Shown here in pieces: positions 52,204-60,175 of a stretch of 64,000 nucleotides of DNA. Where the stretch lies: the NCBI RefSeq assembly GCF_016918935.1, contig NZ_JAFFOB010000014.1, positions 124,001 through 188,000 of the forward strand. The letters are read 5' to 3'. The DNA comes from Roseitranquillus sediminis (lineage in GTDB: Bacteria > Pseudomonadota > Alphaproteobacteria > Rhodobacterales > Rhodobacteraceae). Under the pieces are notes generated by a model, which worked only from the letters and a program-made list of their open reading frames with translations, made no database searches and was not told the origin of the DNA. Positions within the stretch are counted from its first letter, which is position 1; each line of letters begins with the position of its first letter. Made by a program: the position numbers and the translations under genes.

Positions 52204-53172
52204 TCAGACCATGAGCTGCGCGAGATGCGTGGCGCAGCCGGTCAGAGCCGCATAATCGTCCTCGACGACCGTCACCGAAAAGGTGTCCATGAAGCTGGCG
52301 AAGCGGCCCTTGTCCCGGAAGGCCTCGCGATAGCCCATCCGCGGCAGGTAGGGTGCGAACGAGCGCGCCACGCCGCCCACCAGAAAGATGCCGCCAAACG
52401 GAAGGTAGTTGAGCGCGAGGTCGCCCGTCACGACGCCCAGCATCTGCGAGAAGGTCCGCACCGCCGCCTCGGCCCGCGGATCGTCGCCGCTGGCACAGGA
52501 CGCCGTGATGCCCCGGGCGGTCTGCGAGCGCGCGTCGCCTGCCTCTTCACCGAGCCAGGCATAGACGCGCTCTAGTCCACGGCCGGAGAGTACGTCCTCG
52601 ACGGCTGCGAAGCCGTGGGCGCTTTCGACAAAGCGGGCGAGCCGCACCTGCGCGTCAGTGCGCACCGGCAGGCTTGCGTGGCCCGCCTCGGCGGCAGGCA
52701 CGAAGCGCCCGCTCTCGGTGTCGTAGACCGGCGCCGCATTGAAGCCCGTCCCGATGCCGACCACAAGCTTGGTCGCAAGACGATCCGCCGCCTCTCCCTC
52801 GAAGATGGACGTGAGCTGCGACTGGTCGATGTGACCGATCGCGTGGCCCTGCGCCTGAAGGTCGTTCAGCACCGCCACGGTCCCGGCCCGGGTCGCGCGA
52901 CCGACCGTGTCGCGGTCGATCACCCAGCCGAGGTTCGTGATCCTGGCGCGGCCGTCATGAACCGGGCCCGCCACGGCGACGCAGGCGCCGCGGCATTCGC
53001 CGGCGTGCTCGCTGGCACGGAGGTAGTCGGCGAGGATCCGGTCGATCCCGTCGTAACCGGCGTTTAGGAACCTCTCGACCGTCTCGGGCAGGACCGTCTT
53101 GCCGCGGGCGAGGGCGACGCGCGTGTTCGTCCCGCCGAGGTCGGCGACGAGAACGAGTGCCCCGTCGCTCAT
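52204..53172 (-). CDS. glk: Glucokinase
   Basis: The 322-residue enzyme phosphorylates glucose with ATP. VLVADLGGTNTRVALARGKT is the phosphate-binding loop, GACVAVAGPVHDGRARITNL and AVLNDLQAQGHAI contain the substrate region (ND of the LND motif), GIGTGFNAAPVYDTESG binds nucleotide, and EAGHASLPVRTDAQ carries the Glu/His ligands. FGGIFLVGGVARSFAPYLP is the typical C-terminal element. It overlaps the GH1 gene by 4 nt, so hydrolysis of a glucoside and trapping of the glucose are linked. Confidence 0.93.
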   Translation of the reverse strand: MSDGALVLVADLGGTNTRVALARGKTVLPETVERFLNAGYDGIDRILADYLRASEHAGECRGACVAVAGPVHDGRARITNLGWVIDRDTVGRATRAGTVAVLNDLQAQGHAIGHIDQSQLTSIFEGEAADRLATKLVVGIGTGFNAAPVYDTESGRFVPAAEAGHASLPVRTDAQVRLARFVESAHGFAAVEDVLSGRGLERVYAWLGEEAGDARSQTARGITASCASGDDPRAEAAVRTFSQMLGVVTGDLALNYLPFGGIFLVGGVARSFAPYLPRMGYREAFRDKGRFASFMDTFSVTVVEDDYAALTGCATHLAQLMV

Positions 53173-54488
53173 CGCGCCAGCGCCTGCGAGAGCTCGCGGA
53201 ACGAGCGCTTCGGCGTCCGCTCGAGCGTCTCGAAGTCGACGTGCACCAGCCCGAACCGCTTTTCGTAGCCGAGCGCCCACTCGTAATTGTCGAGCAGCGA
53301 CCAGACGAAGTAGCCGGCGACCGGCACCCCCTCCGCGATCGCCTGCCGGACCTGCGCGAGGTGCGCCTGGAGGAACTCCACACGCTGCCGGTCGTCGACC
53401 CCGCCGCCCTGCACCTCGTCGGGCGAGGCCAGTCCGTTCTCGGTCACGTAGATGGGCAGTCCGCCGGCATGCTCGTTGCAGTGGTGCAGGAAGTGGCGCA
53501 GGCCCTCGGGATAGATTTCCCAGTCCATGGCCGTCTTGGGCAGCGGACCCGGAACCTCGTGGTGCGACGGCCAGGGGCCATCGTCGGGCGCGATGATCTT
53601 GCGTGTGTAGTAGTTGACGCCCACCCAGTCCACCGGCTGCCCGATCACGTCGAAATCGTCCTGCCAGCCCTCGGGCAGGTGCGGGGCGAGGCCCTCCATC
53701 AGCTCCTCGGGGTATGACTTGCGGAAGATGCCGGAGAGGAAGAAGCGGTTGTAATAGGCGTCGTAGAGTGCCGCCGCGCGCCGCGCCTCGTCGCTCTCGT
53801 CGGCAGGCTGCGCGTACTCGAAATTGCAGACGGCGCCGAGGTTCTCCATCCCCAGCCCACGCATTGTCTCGATCGCCCGGCCATGCGCCAGCAGAACGTG
53901 ATGCATCGCCCGTGCGGTCGCGCGGATGTCACGCATGCCCGGCGCGTGCTGTCCGAGGAAGTGCGACAGCCACGCGACGCACCAGGGCTCGTTGATCGGC
54001 GCGGCGGACCAGAGGCGGTCGCCGATCCGGCCCATGATCACCTCCGTGAAGTCGGCGAACCAGCCGGCGATATCGCGGTTGCGCCAGCCGCCGAGGTCGG
54101 CAAGGGGGGAGGGAAGCTCCCAATGGTAGAGAGTTGCCGCGGGTTTCAGTCCCCGTTCCAGTAGCCCGTCAACGAGCCGCTCGTAGAAGTCGAGCCCTTC
54201 GGCATTCGGCTGCCCGCGCCCCTCTGGGAGTACGCGCGCCCAACTGGTGGAAAAGCGGTAGACATCGAGGTTCGCCGCCGCCAGCAGGTCCAGGTCCTCC
54301 GGCCAGCGAGAGTAGTGGTCGCAGGCGAGCGCTCCGTTCTCGGCCCGCACCACGTTGCCGGGCGTCGCGGCGAACGTGTCCCAGTGGGTCGATCCGGCGT
54401 TGCCCCTGGCGTGGCCCTCGATCTGATAGCTCGACGTTGCGGCGCCGAAGAGAAAGCCTTCGGGAAAGTCCGCGCGCGTGAAGTCCAT
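53169..54488 (-). CDS. GH1 beta-glucosidase
   Basis: The 439-residue enzyme has the full GH1 signature: FPEGFLFGAATSSYQIEGHA near the N-terminus, DVYRFSTSWARVLPEGRG, AATLYHWELPSPLADLGGW, acid/base E167 in APINEPWCVAWLSHFLG, VDWVGVNYYTR, nucleophile E350 in LPIYVTENGLASPDEV, and GYFVWSLLDNYEWALGYEKR. It lacks a signal peptide, so it cleaves imported substrates in the cytoplasm. It forms an operon with glk and is divergent from aglE, which supports a link to that transporter. Confidence 0.93.
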   Translation of the reverse strand: MDFTRADFPEGFLFGAATSSYQIEGHARGNAGSTHWDTFAATPGNVVRAENGALACDHYSRWPEDLDLLAAANLDVYRFSTSWARVLPEGRGQPNAEGLDFYERLVDGLLERGLKPAATLYHWELPSPLADLGGWRNRDIAGWFADFTEVIMGRIGDRLWSAAPINEPWCVAWLSHFLGQHAPGMRDIRATARAMHHVLLAHGRAIETMRGLGMENLGAVCNFEYAQPADESDEARRAAALYDAYYNRFFLSGIFRKSYPEELMEGLAPHLPEGWQDDFDVIGQPVDWVGVNYYTRKIIAPDDGPWPSHHEVPGPLPKTAMDWEIYPEGLRHFLHHCNEHAGGLPIYVTENGLASPDEVQGGGVDDRQRVEFLQAHLAQVRQAIAEGVPVAGYFVWSLLDNYEWALGYEKRFGLVHVDFETLERTPKRSFRELSQALAR

Positions 54489-54682
54489 TACGCCTCCGGG
54501 TGCCGATCCGATCTCTGGCGTAGCGTCCGCCGCCGACGAGAGTCCAGCCGAAAGCCCCTTCGCCTTGCGACCGAAGTGGCTCGATGTCGCGCGTTGACTA
54601 TCTCAGAGGCTTCGGCAACGCTCGGGCAACCAGGCGCAGCACGAAAGTTGCGCCGCCGAGACAACGACAAGGGAGGACACCT
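54489..54682. promoter_or_regulatory. Divergent control region of the glucoside locus
   Basis: The 194-bp gap separates the GH1-glk operon (minus) from aglE-aglF-aglG-aglK (plus) and must hold both promoters. A TTGACT at 54594-54599 could be a -35 element for aglE, but the -10 is poor. No clear LacI-type palindrome was found, although an AglR-like LacI repressor would be expected; no regulator gene is in the window. Confidence 0.35.
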
Positions 54683-56032
54683 ATGAGACGTGCACTGATC
54701 GCCGGCGTTGCAACGGCGGCGCTATCGGCCGGGATGGCTCACGCCCAAGACCTGACGTTTCCGATCGGCGAGGGCGAGTTCAACTGGCAGAGCTTCGACG
54801 AGTTCTCTTCGCAGAACGACCACAGCGGCGAGACGCTCAGCATCACGGGGCCTTGGACGGGGCCGGACAACGACCTGTTCCAGAGCGTGATCGACTACTT
54901 CGAAGAGGCGACCGGCGCGACCGTCAATTACTCGGGCTCCGACAGCTTCGAGCAGGACATCGTGATCTCGACCGAGGCCGGCTCGGCGCCGAACATGGCG
55001 GTGTTCCCGCAGCCGGGCCTGGCGGCCGACCTCGCGAGCCGCGGCGCCCTCGCGCCGCTCGAGGATGACACAGCCAACTGGATCGCCGAGAACTACGCGG
55101 CCGGCGAGAGCTGGGTCGACCTCGCGACCTTCCCGGGTCCCGACGGGCAGGAGGCGCTCTATGCCTTCCCCTACAAGATCGACGTGAAATCGATCGTCTG
55201 GTACGTGCCCGAGGCCTTCGAGGAGGCGGGTTACGAGATCCCGGAGACGATGGAGGATCTCAAGGCCCTGACCGAGCAGATCGTCGACGACGGCGGGACG
55301 CCCTGGTGCGTCGGCCTCGGCTCCGGCGCCGCGACGGGCTGGCCGGCGACGGACTGGGTCGAGGACATGATGCTGCGCGTCAACCCGCCCGAGGTCTACG
55401 ACCAGTGGGTCTCGAACGAGATCCCGTTCGATGACGAGCGGGTGGTTCGCGCGATCGAGGAATATGGCTACTTCCTCGAGGATGGCCGCGTGGCCGGCGG
55501 ACGTCAGGCTGCGGCGACGACCGACTTCCGCGACAGCCCCACGGGTCTCTTCACGTTCCCGCCCGAGTGCTACATGCTGAAGCAGGCGACCTTCATCCCC
55601 ACCTTCTTCCCCGAGGGGACCGAAGTCGGCCTCGACGCCGACTTCTTCTACCTGCCGGCCTACGAGAGCGAGGATCTGGGGCGGCCGGTGCTGGGCGCCG
55701 GAACGCTCTTTGCGATCACGCAGGACAGCGAGGTCGCGCGGACCTTCATCGACTTCCTGCAGACGCCGATCGCGCACGAGATCTGGATGGCGCAGTCCGG
55801 CTTCCTCACGCCCTATGGCGAAGCGAATCCGGCCGTATTCCCCAGCGACGTGCAGCGCAACCTCAACGAGATCCTGACCAGCGCGACGACCTTCCGCTTC
55901 GACGCCTCCGACCTCATGCCGGGCGAGATCGGCGCGGGCGCGTTCTGGAGCGGCATGGTGGACTACACGACCGGCGCCGACGCCAGCGAGGTCGCAAGCA
56001 GCATTCAGCAGCGCTGGGACAGCATCCAGTGA
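54683..56032 (+). CDS. aglE: Alpha-glucoside-type ABC transporter substrate-binding protein
   Basis: The 449-residue periplasmic protein has a signal peptide (MRRALIAGVATAALSAGMAH) and the AglE-type mature sequence: LSITGPWTGPDNDLFQSVID, YSGSDSFEQDIVISTEAGS, PNMAVFPQPGLAADLASRG, YAFPYKIDVKSIVWYVPEAF, WCVGLGSGAATGWPATDWVE and PPECYMLKQATFIPTFFPEG. It belongs to the carbohydrate CUT1 group and delivers glucosides to AglF/AglG. ATG 54683 has AGGGAGGACACCT upstream. A hairpin just after its stop codon may favour its overexpression relative to the permeases. Confidence 0.88.
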   Translation: MRRALIAGVATAALSAGMAHAQDLTFPIGEGEFNWQSFDEFSSQNDHSGETLSITGPWTGPDNDLFQSVIDYFEEATGATVNYSGSDSFEQDIVISTEAGSAPNMAVFPQPGLAADLASRGALAPLEDDTANWIAENYAAGESWVDLATFPGPDGQEALYAFPYKIDVKSIVWYVPEAFEEAGYEIPETMEDLKALTEQIVDDGGTPWCVGLGSGAATGWPATDWVEDMMLRVNPPEVYDQWVSNEIPFDDERVVRAIEEYGYFLEDGRVAGGRQAAATTDFRDSPTGLFTFPPECYMLKQATFIPTFFPEGTEVGLDADFFYLPAYESEDLGRPVLGAGTLFAITQDSEVARTFIDFLQTPIAHEIWMAQSGFLTPYGEANPAVFPSDVQRNLNEILTSATTFRFDASDLMPGEIGAGAFWSGMVDYTTGADASEVASSIQQRWDSIQ

Positions 56033-56038
56033 GGCCCA

Positions 56039-56054
56039 CCGGCCGAACGGCCGG
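56039..56054 (+). promoter_or_regulatory. Intergenic hairpin after aglE
   Basis: CCGGCC-GAAC-GGCCGG forms a 6-bp GC-only stem 6 nt after the aglE stop codon and 64 nt before aglF. Hairpins at this position are known to stabilise binding-protein mRNA and weaken downstream expression; here this is inferred from position only. Confidence 0.4.
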
Positions 56055-56118
56055 CCGACGTACGCGGAGGGCCTTCGCAGCACGATTGCGGGGGCCATAG
56101 AAAGAGGGGGGAGCTTGC

Positions 56119-57096
56119 ATGAACCCGATCATCGCGGGTCTTGTCACGATCGTCGTCGGGGTTGGCGGCTGCGTCGGATATTTTTACCTTTCGAACCTGC
56201 TGCTCGACAAAGTGATCTTCCCGGCGCGCGGAGAGAACATCTCGCGCAACATCAACCGCGCCAACGCGGTGCGGCCGTGGCTCTTCATGTTTCCGGCGAT
56301 CTTCGCGCTCGGGCTCTATCTCGTCTATCCGGTGATCGGCTCGTTCTGGCGGTCGCTCTACAACCGCGCCGGGAATGAGTTCATCGGCTTCGGCAACTAT
56401 CAGGCGCTGTTCACCAGCGGCGACTTCCAGGTCGCGTTCTTCAACAACCTGCTCTGGGTGCTGGTGGTGCCGGCGGCGTCTACTTTCCTCGGGCTTGTCA
56501 TCGCGCAGCTCACCGACCGGCTCAGCTGGGGCAACATCGCCAAGTCGCTGATCTTCATGCCGATGGCGATCAGCTTCGTCGGCGCGTCGCTGATCTGGAA
56601 GTTCGTCTACGCCAACGATCCCGACATCGGCCTGATCAACGCGATCCGCGACTTCTTCGGCCTCGGCGTAATTGACCCGATGCTGGTGCCGTTCTGGAAC
56701 AACTTCTTCCTCATGGTCATCCTGATCTGGATCCAGACCGGCTTCGCCATGGTAATCCTGTCGGCCGCGCTGCGCGGCATCCCTGAAGAGACAGTCGAGG
56801 CCGCCATCATCGACGGCGCCAACCCGTTCCAGATCTTCTTCAGGATCAAGGTGCCCCAGATCATGGGGACGATCGTGGTCGTCTGGACCACGATCACCAT
56901 CCTCGTGCTCAAGGTCTTCGACATCGTCTACACGATGACCGGCGGCGAGTTCGACACCGAGATCCTGCCTAGCTTCATGATGGACTACATGTTCCGCGAC
57001 GACGGCATCGCGACCGCGGTGGCCTTCGTCATCATGATCGTCGTGCTGCCGGTGATGATCTGGAACATCGTTCAGGCGCGCAGGGAACTGCGCTGA
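56119..57096 (+). CDS. aglF: Alpha-glucoside-type ABC transporter permease AglF
   Basis: The 325-residue permease starts MNPIIAGLVTIVVGVGGCVG and has about eight helices. Its cytoplasmic EAA loop reads EAAIIDGANPFQIFFRIKVP, contacting the ATPase. AVRPWLFMFPAIFALGLYLV and SLYNRAGNEFIGFGNYQALF are standard for CUT1 permeases. With AglG it forms the membrane channel. ATG 56119 is preceded by AGAGGGGGGAGC. aglG begins 13 nt after its stop codon. Confidence 0.9.
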   Translation: MNPIIAGLVTIVVGVGGCVGYFYLSNLLLDKVIFPARGENISRNINRANAVRPWLFMFPAIFALGLYLVYPVIGSFWRSLYNRAGNEFIGFGNYQALFTSGDFQVAFFNNLLWVLVVPAASTFLGLVIAQLTDRLSWGNIAKSLIFMPMAISFVGASLIWKFVYANDPDIGLINAIRDFFGLGVIDPMLVPFWNNFFLMVILIWIQTGFAMVILSAALRGIPEETVEAAIIDGANPFQIFFRIKVPQIMGTIVVVWTTITILVLKVFDIVYTMTGGEFDTEILPSFMMDYMFRDDGIATAVAFVIMIVVLPVMIWNIVQARRELR

Positions 57097-57109
57097 GGGG
57101 GAGAGGGAA

Positions 57110-58261
57110 ATGGACAACATCGCAGGCTCCAAATCCAGCCTGGGCTGGGCCGTCAACATCACTGTCCTCGTCATCGTGGTTCTCTGGCTGATCCCGACCG
57201 TCGGGCTCTTCGTCTCGTCCTTCCGTGACCGCGACCAGATCTCGGTCTCCGGCTGGTGGCAGGCGCCGTTCGCGGTGGACCTGACCTTCCGCAGTCGCGC
57301 CGCGTCGGAGCCTGTTCAGCAGGACGGACTCTGGATCTACGAGGGTAATCTCTTCGCCGAGGATGCCGCACTTGCGCAGACCTTTGGCGAGGGCTCCGGC
57401 GAGATCACCGCCTTCGGCAACCGCGGGACGCAGCCCGCGGCCTACGTCGCCGGCGAGGAGGTCGATCTCGGGGACGGCGAGACGCTGCTGGTCAATTCCG
57501 ACGGCACCTACCGCTTCACCGCGGCGGAGGAGCCGCGACGACCGCCCACGGTCTATTTCGAGGCCGAGACGCCGCCGGAGTTCACGCTCGACAACTACCG
57601 GACCGTGTTGACGGCCGACAACATGGACCTTGCCTTCATCAATACGCTTACGGTGACCATCCCGGCGACGGTCATCCCGATCCTCATCGCGGCCTTCGCG
57701 GCATATTCGCTGGCGTGGATGGATTTTCCCGGACGTGGGCTGCTGATCGCCGCGGTCGTCGGCCTTCTCGTCGTGCCGCTGCAGCTGGCACTCGTGCCGA
57801 TGCTGAGGCTGCACAACGCGATCGGCATCGGCCAGAGCTTTCTCGGCATCTGGCTTGCGCACACCGCGTTCGGCATGCCGCTCGCGATCTATCTGCTCAG
57901 AAACTACATGGTCGGCCTGCCGCGCGACATCATCGAGAGCGCCAAGGTCGACGGCGCGACGGATTTCCAGGTCTTCACGAAGATCATCCTGCCGCTCAGC
58001 TTCCCGGCGCTCGCCGCCTTCGCGATCTTCCAGTTCCTCTGGACCTGGAACGACCTGCTGGTAGCGAAGGTGTTCCTGCCCTCCGACGACGCGAGCAAGG
58101 TGATGACGGTAAAGATTGCCGACGACCTGCTCGGCTCGCGAGGAGGCGACTGGGGTATTTTGGCGACGGCGGCGTTCGTCTCGATTGCGGTGCCACTCAT
58201 CGTGTTCTTCACGATGCAGCGCTACCTCGTCCGCGGTCTGCTCGCAGGATCGGTGAAGTGA
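57110..58261 (+). CDS. aglG: Alpha-glucoside-type ABC transporter permease AglG
   Basis: The 383-residue permease has TM1 (ITVLVIVVLWLIPTVGLFVS), then an unusually large hydrophilic insertion of about 120 residues before TM2 (SVSGWWQAPFAVDLTFRSRA ... GEEVDLGDGETLLVNSDGTY, beta-rich, probably periplasmic). The standard core follows with TLDNYRTVLTADN, MDFPGRGLLIAAVVGLLVVP and the EAA-type loop ESAKVDGATDFQVFTKIILP. This insertion is known in AglG-type permeases. ATG 57110 follows GGGGGAGAGGGAA. The ATPase gene follows 97 bp downstream. Confidence 0.9.
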   Translation: MDNIAGSKSSLGWAVNITVLVIVVLWLIPTVGLFVSSFRDRDQISVSGWWQAPFAVDLTFRSRAASEPVQQDGLWIYEGNLFAEDAALAQTFGEGSGEITAFGNRGTQPAAYVAGEEVDLGDGETLLVNSDGTYRFTAAEEPRRPPTVYFEAETPPEFTLDNYRTVLTADNMDLAFINTLTVTIPATVIPILIAAFAAYSLAWMDFPGRGLLIAAVVGLLVVPLQLALVPMLRLHNAIGIGQSFLGIWLAHTAFGMPLAIYLLRNYMVGLPRDIIESAKVDGATDFQVFTKIILPLSFPALAAFAIFQFLWTWNDLLVAKVFLPSDDASKVMTVKIADDLLGSRGGDWGILATAAFVSIAVPLIVFFTMQRYLVRGLLAGSVK

Positions 58262-58358
58262 GCGGCTTGACCGCCAGACATAGCACGAGGCGATCCGGCC
58301 TCGGCCAGACGTCCGGACTTACCGGGCGCGGCGAATGGAACATGAGGGAGGAAATGAC

Positions 58359-59480
58359 ATGGCCGATCTCGTCCTGAAGGACGTCGAGAAGTCCTATGGC
58401 AGCGTCAAGGTCCTGTCGAACATCAACCTGGACATCAAGCGCGGTGAACTCATTGTCTTCGTCGGACCGTCCGGCTGCGGTAAGTCGACGCTGCTGCGGA
58501 TGATCGCCGGGCTCGAGCGGATCACCGGTGGGACGCTCACCATCGACGGGCAGGTGGTCAACGACGTACCCCCGGCGCAGCGCGGCATAGCAATGGTCTT
58601 CCAGTCCTACGCGCTCTATCCGCACATGACCGTGCGCGACAACATGGCCTTCGCGCTCAAGATCGCCAAGAAGTCGAAGGAGGAGATCGACGCGGCGGTT
58701 GGCAAGGCCGCGCGTATCCTCCAGCTCGACCCCTACCTCGACCGTCTGCCCAAGGCGCTGTCCGGCGGACAGCGGCAGCGGGTGGCGATCGGGCGCTCGA
58801 TCGTGCGCGACCCGAAGGTCTATCTCTTTGACGAGCCGCTCTCGAACCTCGACGCCGCGTTGCGAGTGGCCACCCGTATCGAGATCGCCCAGCTCAAGGA
58901 GGCGATGCCGGACTCGACGATGATCTACGTCACCCACGACCAGGTCGAGGCGATGACGCTCGCCACGCGCATCGTCGTGCTGGCCGGCGGCGGGATCGCG
59001 CAGGTGGGCTCGCCGCTCGAGCTCTACGAGCGGCCGCAGAACGAGTTCGTGGCGCAGTTCATCGGCTCTCCCTCCATGAACCTGCTGCCGGGTGAGATCG
59101 TGGGCACCGGCACCACCACGACGGTCCGAATGAAGGCCGGCGGTACTGCGGTTTCGAACTATCCCAGCCAACCCGGCGACGAAGGGATGCAGGTCAACGT
59201 CGGCGTCCGCCCCGAGGATTTCCTCGAGACCGAGGGCGAGCCGATCTTCGAGGGCAAGGTCGACATTACCGAGGCCCTGGGCGAGGTGACGATCCTCTAC
59301 TACGAGCGCGTCGACGGCGCCGCACCGGTCATCGCCAAGCTGCCCGGCATCCACAAGGATCTGCGCGGCAAGGTCGTCAAGCTCGCCGCCGATCCCTCCA
59401 AGGTCCACGTCTTCCACAAGGAACAATCGCTCCTCTACCGCCACGAGCCGCACCAGAAGATCGCCGCCCAGCCGCACTAG
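58359..59480 (+). CDS. aglK: Sugar ABC transporter ATPase (AglK/UgpC-like)
   Basis: The 373-residue ATPase begins MADLVLKDVEKSYGSVKVLS. It has Walker A VGPSGCGKSTLLRMIAGLER, Q-loop FQSYALYPHMTVRDNMAFA, signature LSGGQRQRVAIGRSIVRDPK, Walker B VYLFDEPLSNLDAALRV, and the H-loop YVTHDQVEAMTLATRIVVLA. The C-terminal TOBE domain (MQVNVGVRPEDFLETEGEP) is typical of MsmK/UgpC energisers shared by several sugar importers. In related bacteria an alpha-glucosidase gene (aglA) lies between aglG and aglK; here only a 97-bp gap remains. Confidence 0.92.
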   Translation: MADLVLKDVEKSYGSVKVLSNINLDIKRGELIVFVGPSGCGKSTLLRMIAGLERITGGTLTIDGQVVNDVPPAQRGIAMVFQSYALYPHMTVRDNMAFALKIAKKSKEEIDAAVGKAARILQLDPYLDRLPKALSGGQRQRVAIGRSIVRDPKVYLFDEPLSNLDAALRVATRIEIAQLKEAMPDSTMIYVTHDQVEAMTLATRIVVLAGGGIAQVGSPLELYERPQNEFVAQFIGSPSMNLLPGEIVGTGTTTTVRMKAGGTAVSNYPSQPGDEGMQVNVGVRPEDFLETEGEPIFEGKVDITEALGEVTILYYERVDGAAPVIAKLPGIHKDLRGKVVKLAADPSKVHVFHKEQSLLYRHEPHQKIAAQPH

Positions 59481-59620
59481 CGGCAGCGGCAGGCAGCGGA
59501 TTTCGGGGCGCGGGACGGCACTCTGGTCGCGTTGTAGGAGCAGTGCTCGCGGAGGCAGGGTTGACCGCTCGAGGCGCTAGTGCGGGCGACTACAAGCAGC
59601 GCCTCTATTGAAATTCGTGG

Positions 59621-60175
59621 ATGCACACTGCGAACCTTCGGTCGGGCAGCGTAATAGATAGTTGTCGGCACGTGGACGAACCGGATGTCGCAGGCAGAAC
59701 GTCCAGCCACTTGAGCGCATCACTTGCTAACCGCACGCATGGGCGGGCGTTCGAGGATCTCTGTCGCGCAAATGAGGCGGCCAGGCAGTCTGCGCTCTCG
59801 GCCCTTCGCGCTCTGCTGGTACTGAATGGCGGGAGTGCGATCGCACTACTGACCTTCGTGGGCAGCTTGGCGACCTCGCCTGACGAAAGACTGGATCCGT
59901 TGGCACTCTCTATGCCACTGCGCTGGTTTGCCGATGGAGCTGGAGCGGCGGTGATTGGCACTGCCACCGCGTATCTCACGAACTACGCCTTGGCCGGAGC
60001 TAGCTCGAAGCAGGTCTTGATGTGGGACCACCCGTATCTGGAAGAGTCGCCGGCATCGGTCCGGTAGCAGCTCCTTGCCAACGCTCTGCACGCCTTGGCA
60101 ATCGCGATCAGCGGCGGCGCGCTGATCCTGTTCTTCGTCGACGTGGATTCCACAGTCGCGGCGGTATCGCCCTAG
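59621..60175 (+). pseudogene. Membrane protein gene interrupted by an in-frame amber codon
   Basis: An ATG at 59621 opens a 148-codon frame: hydrophilic lead, HGRAFEDLCRANEAARQSAL, TM1 (LRALLVLNGGSAIALLTFVG) and TM2 (FADGAGAAVIGTATAYLTNY), then DHPYLEESPASVR and TAG at 60065-60067. The same frame stays open after the TAG for 35 codons, encoding QLLANALHALAIAISGGALI then [15 protein letters not shown], a third helix, and ends at TAG 60173-60175. The N-A-L-H-x-L-A-I motif before the last helix is typical of a family of small proteins with LL-L-NGGSA and this last helix. The amber thus cuts off the final helix. It may be a recent pseudogene, a sequencing error or readthrough. Exact family name not recognised. 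Confidence 0.6.

Noticed and set aside
58289-58304. Small hairpin GAGGC-GATCCG-GCCTC between aglG and aglK
   Set aside because: A 5-bp stem with a 6-nt loop is weak, and nothing else supports a function.
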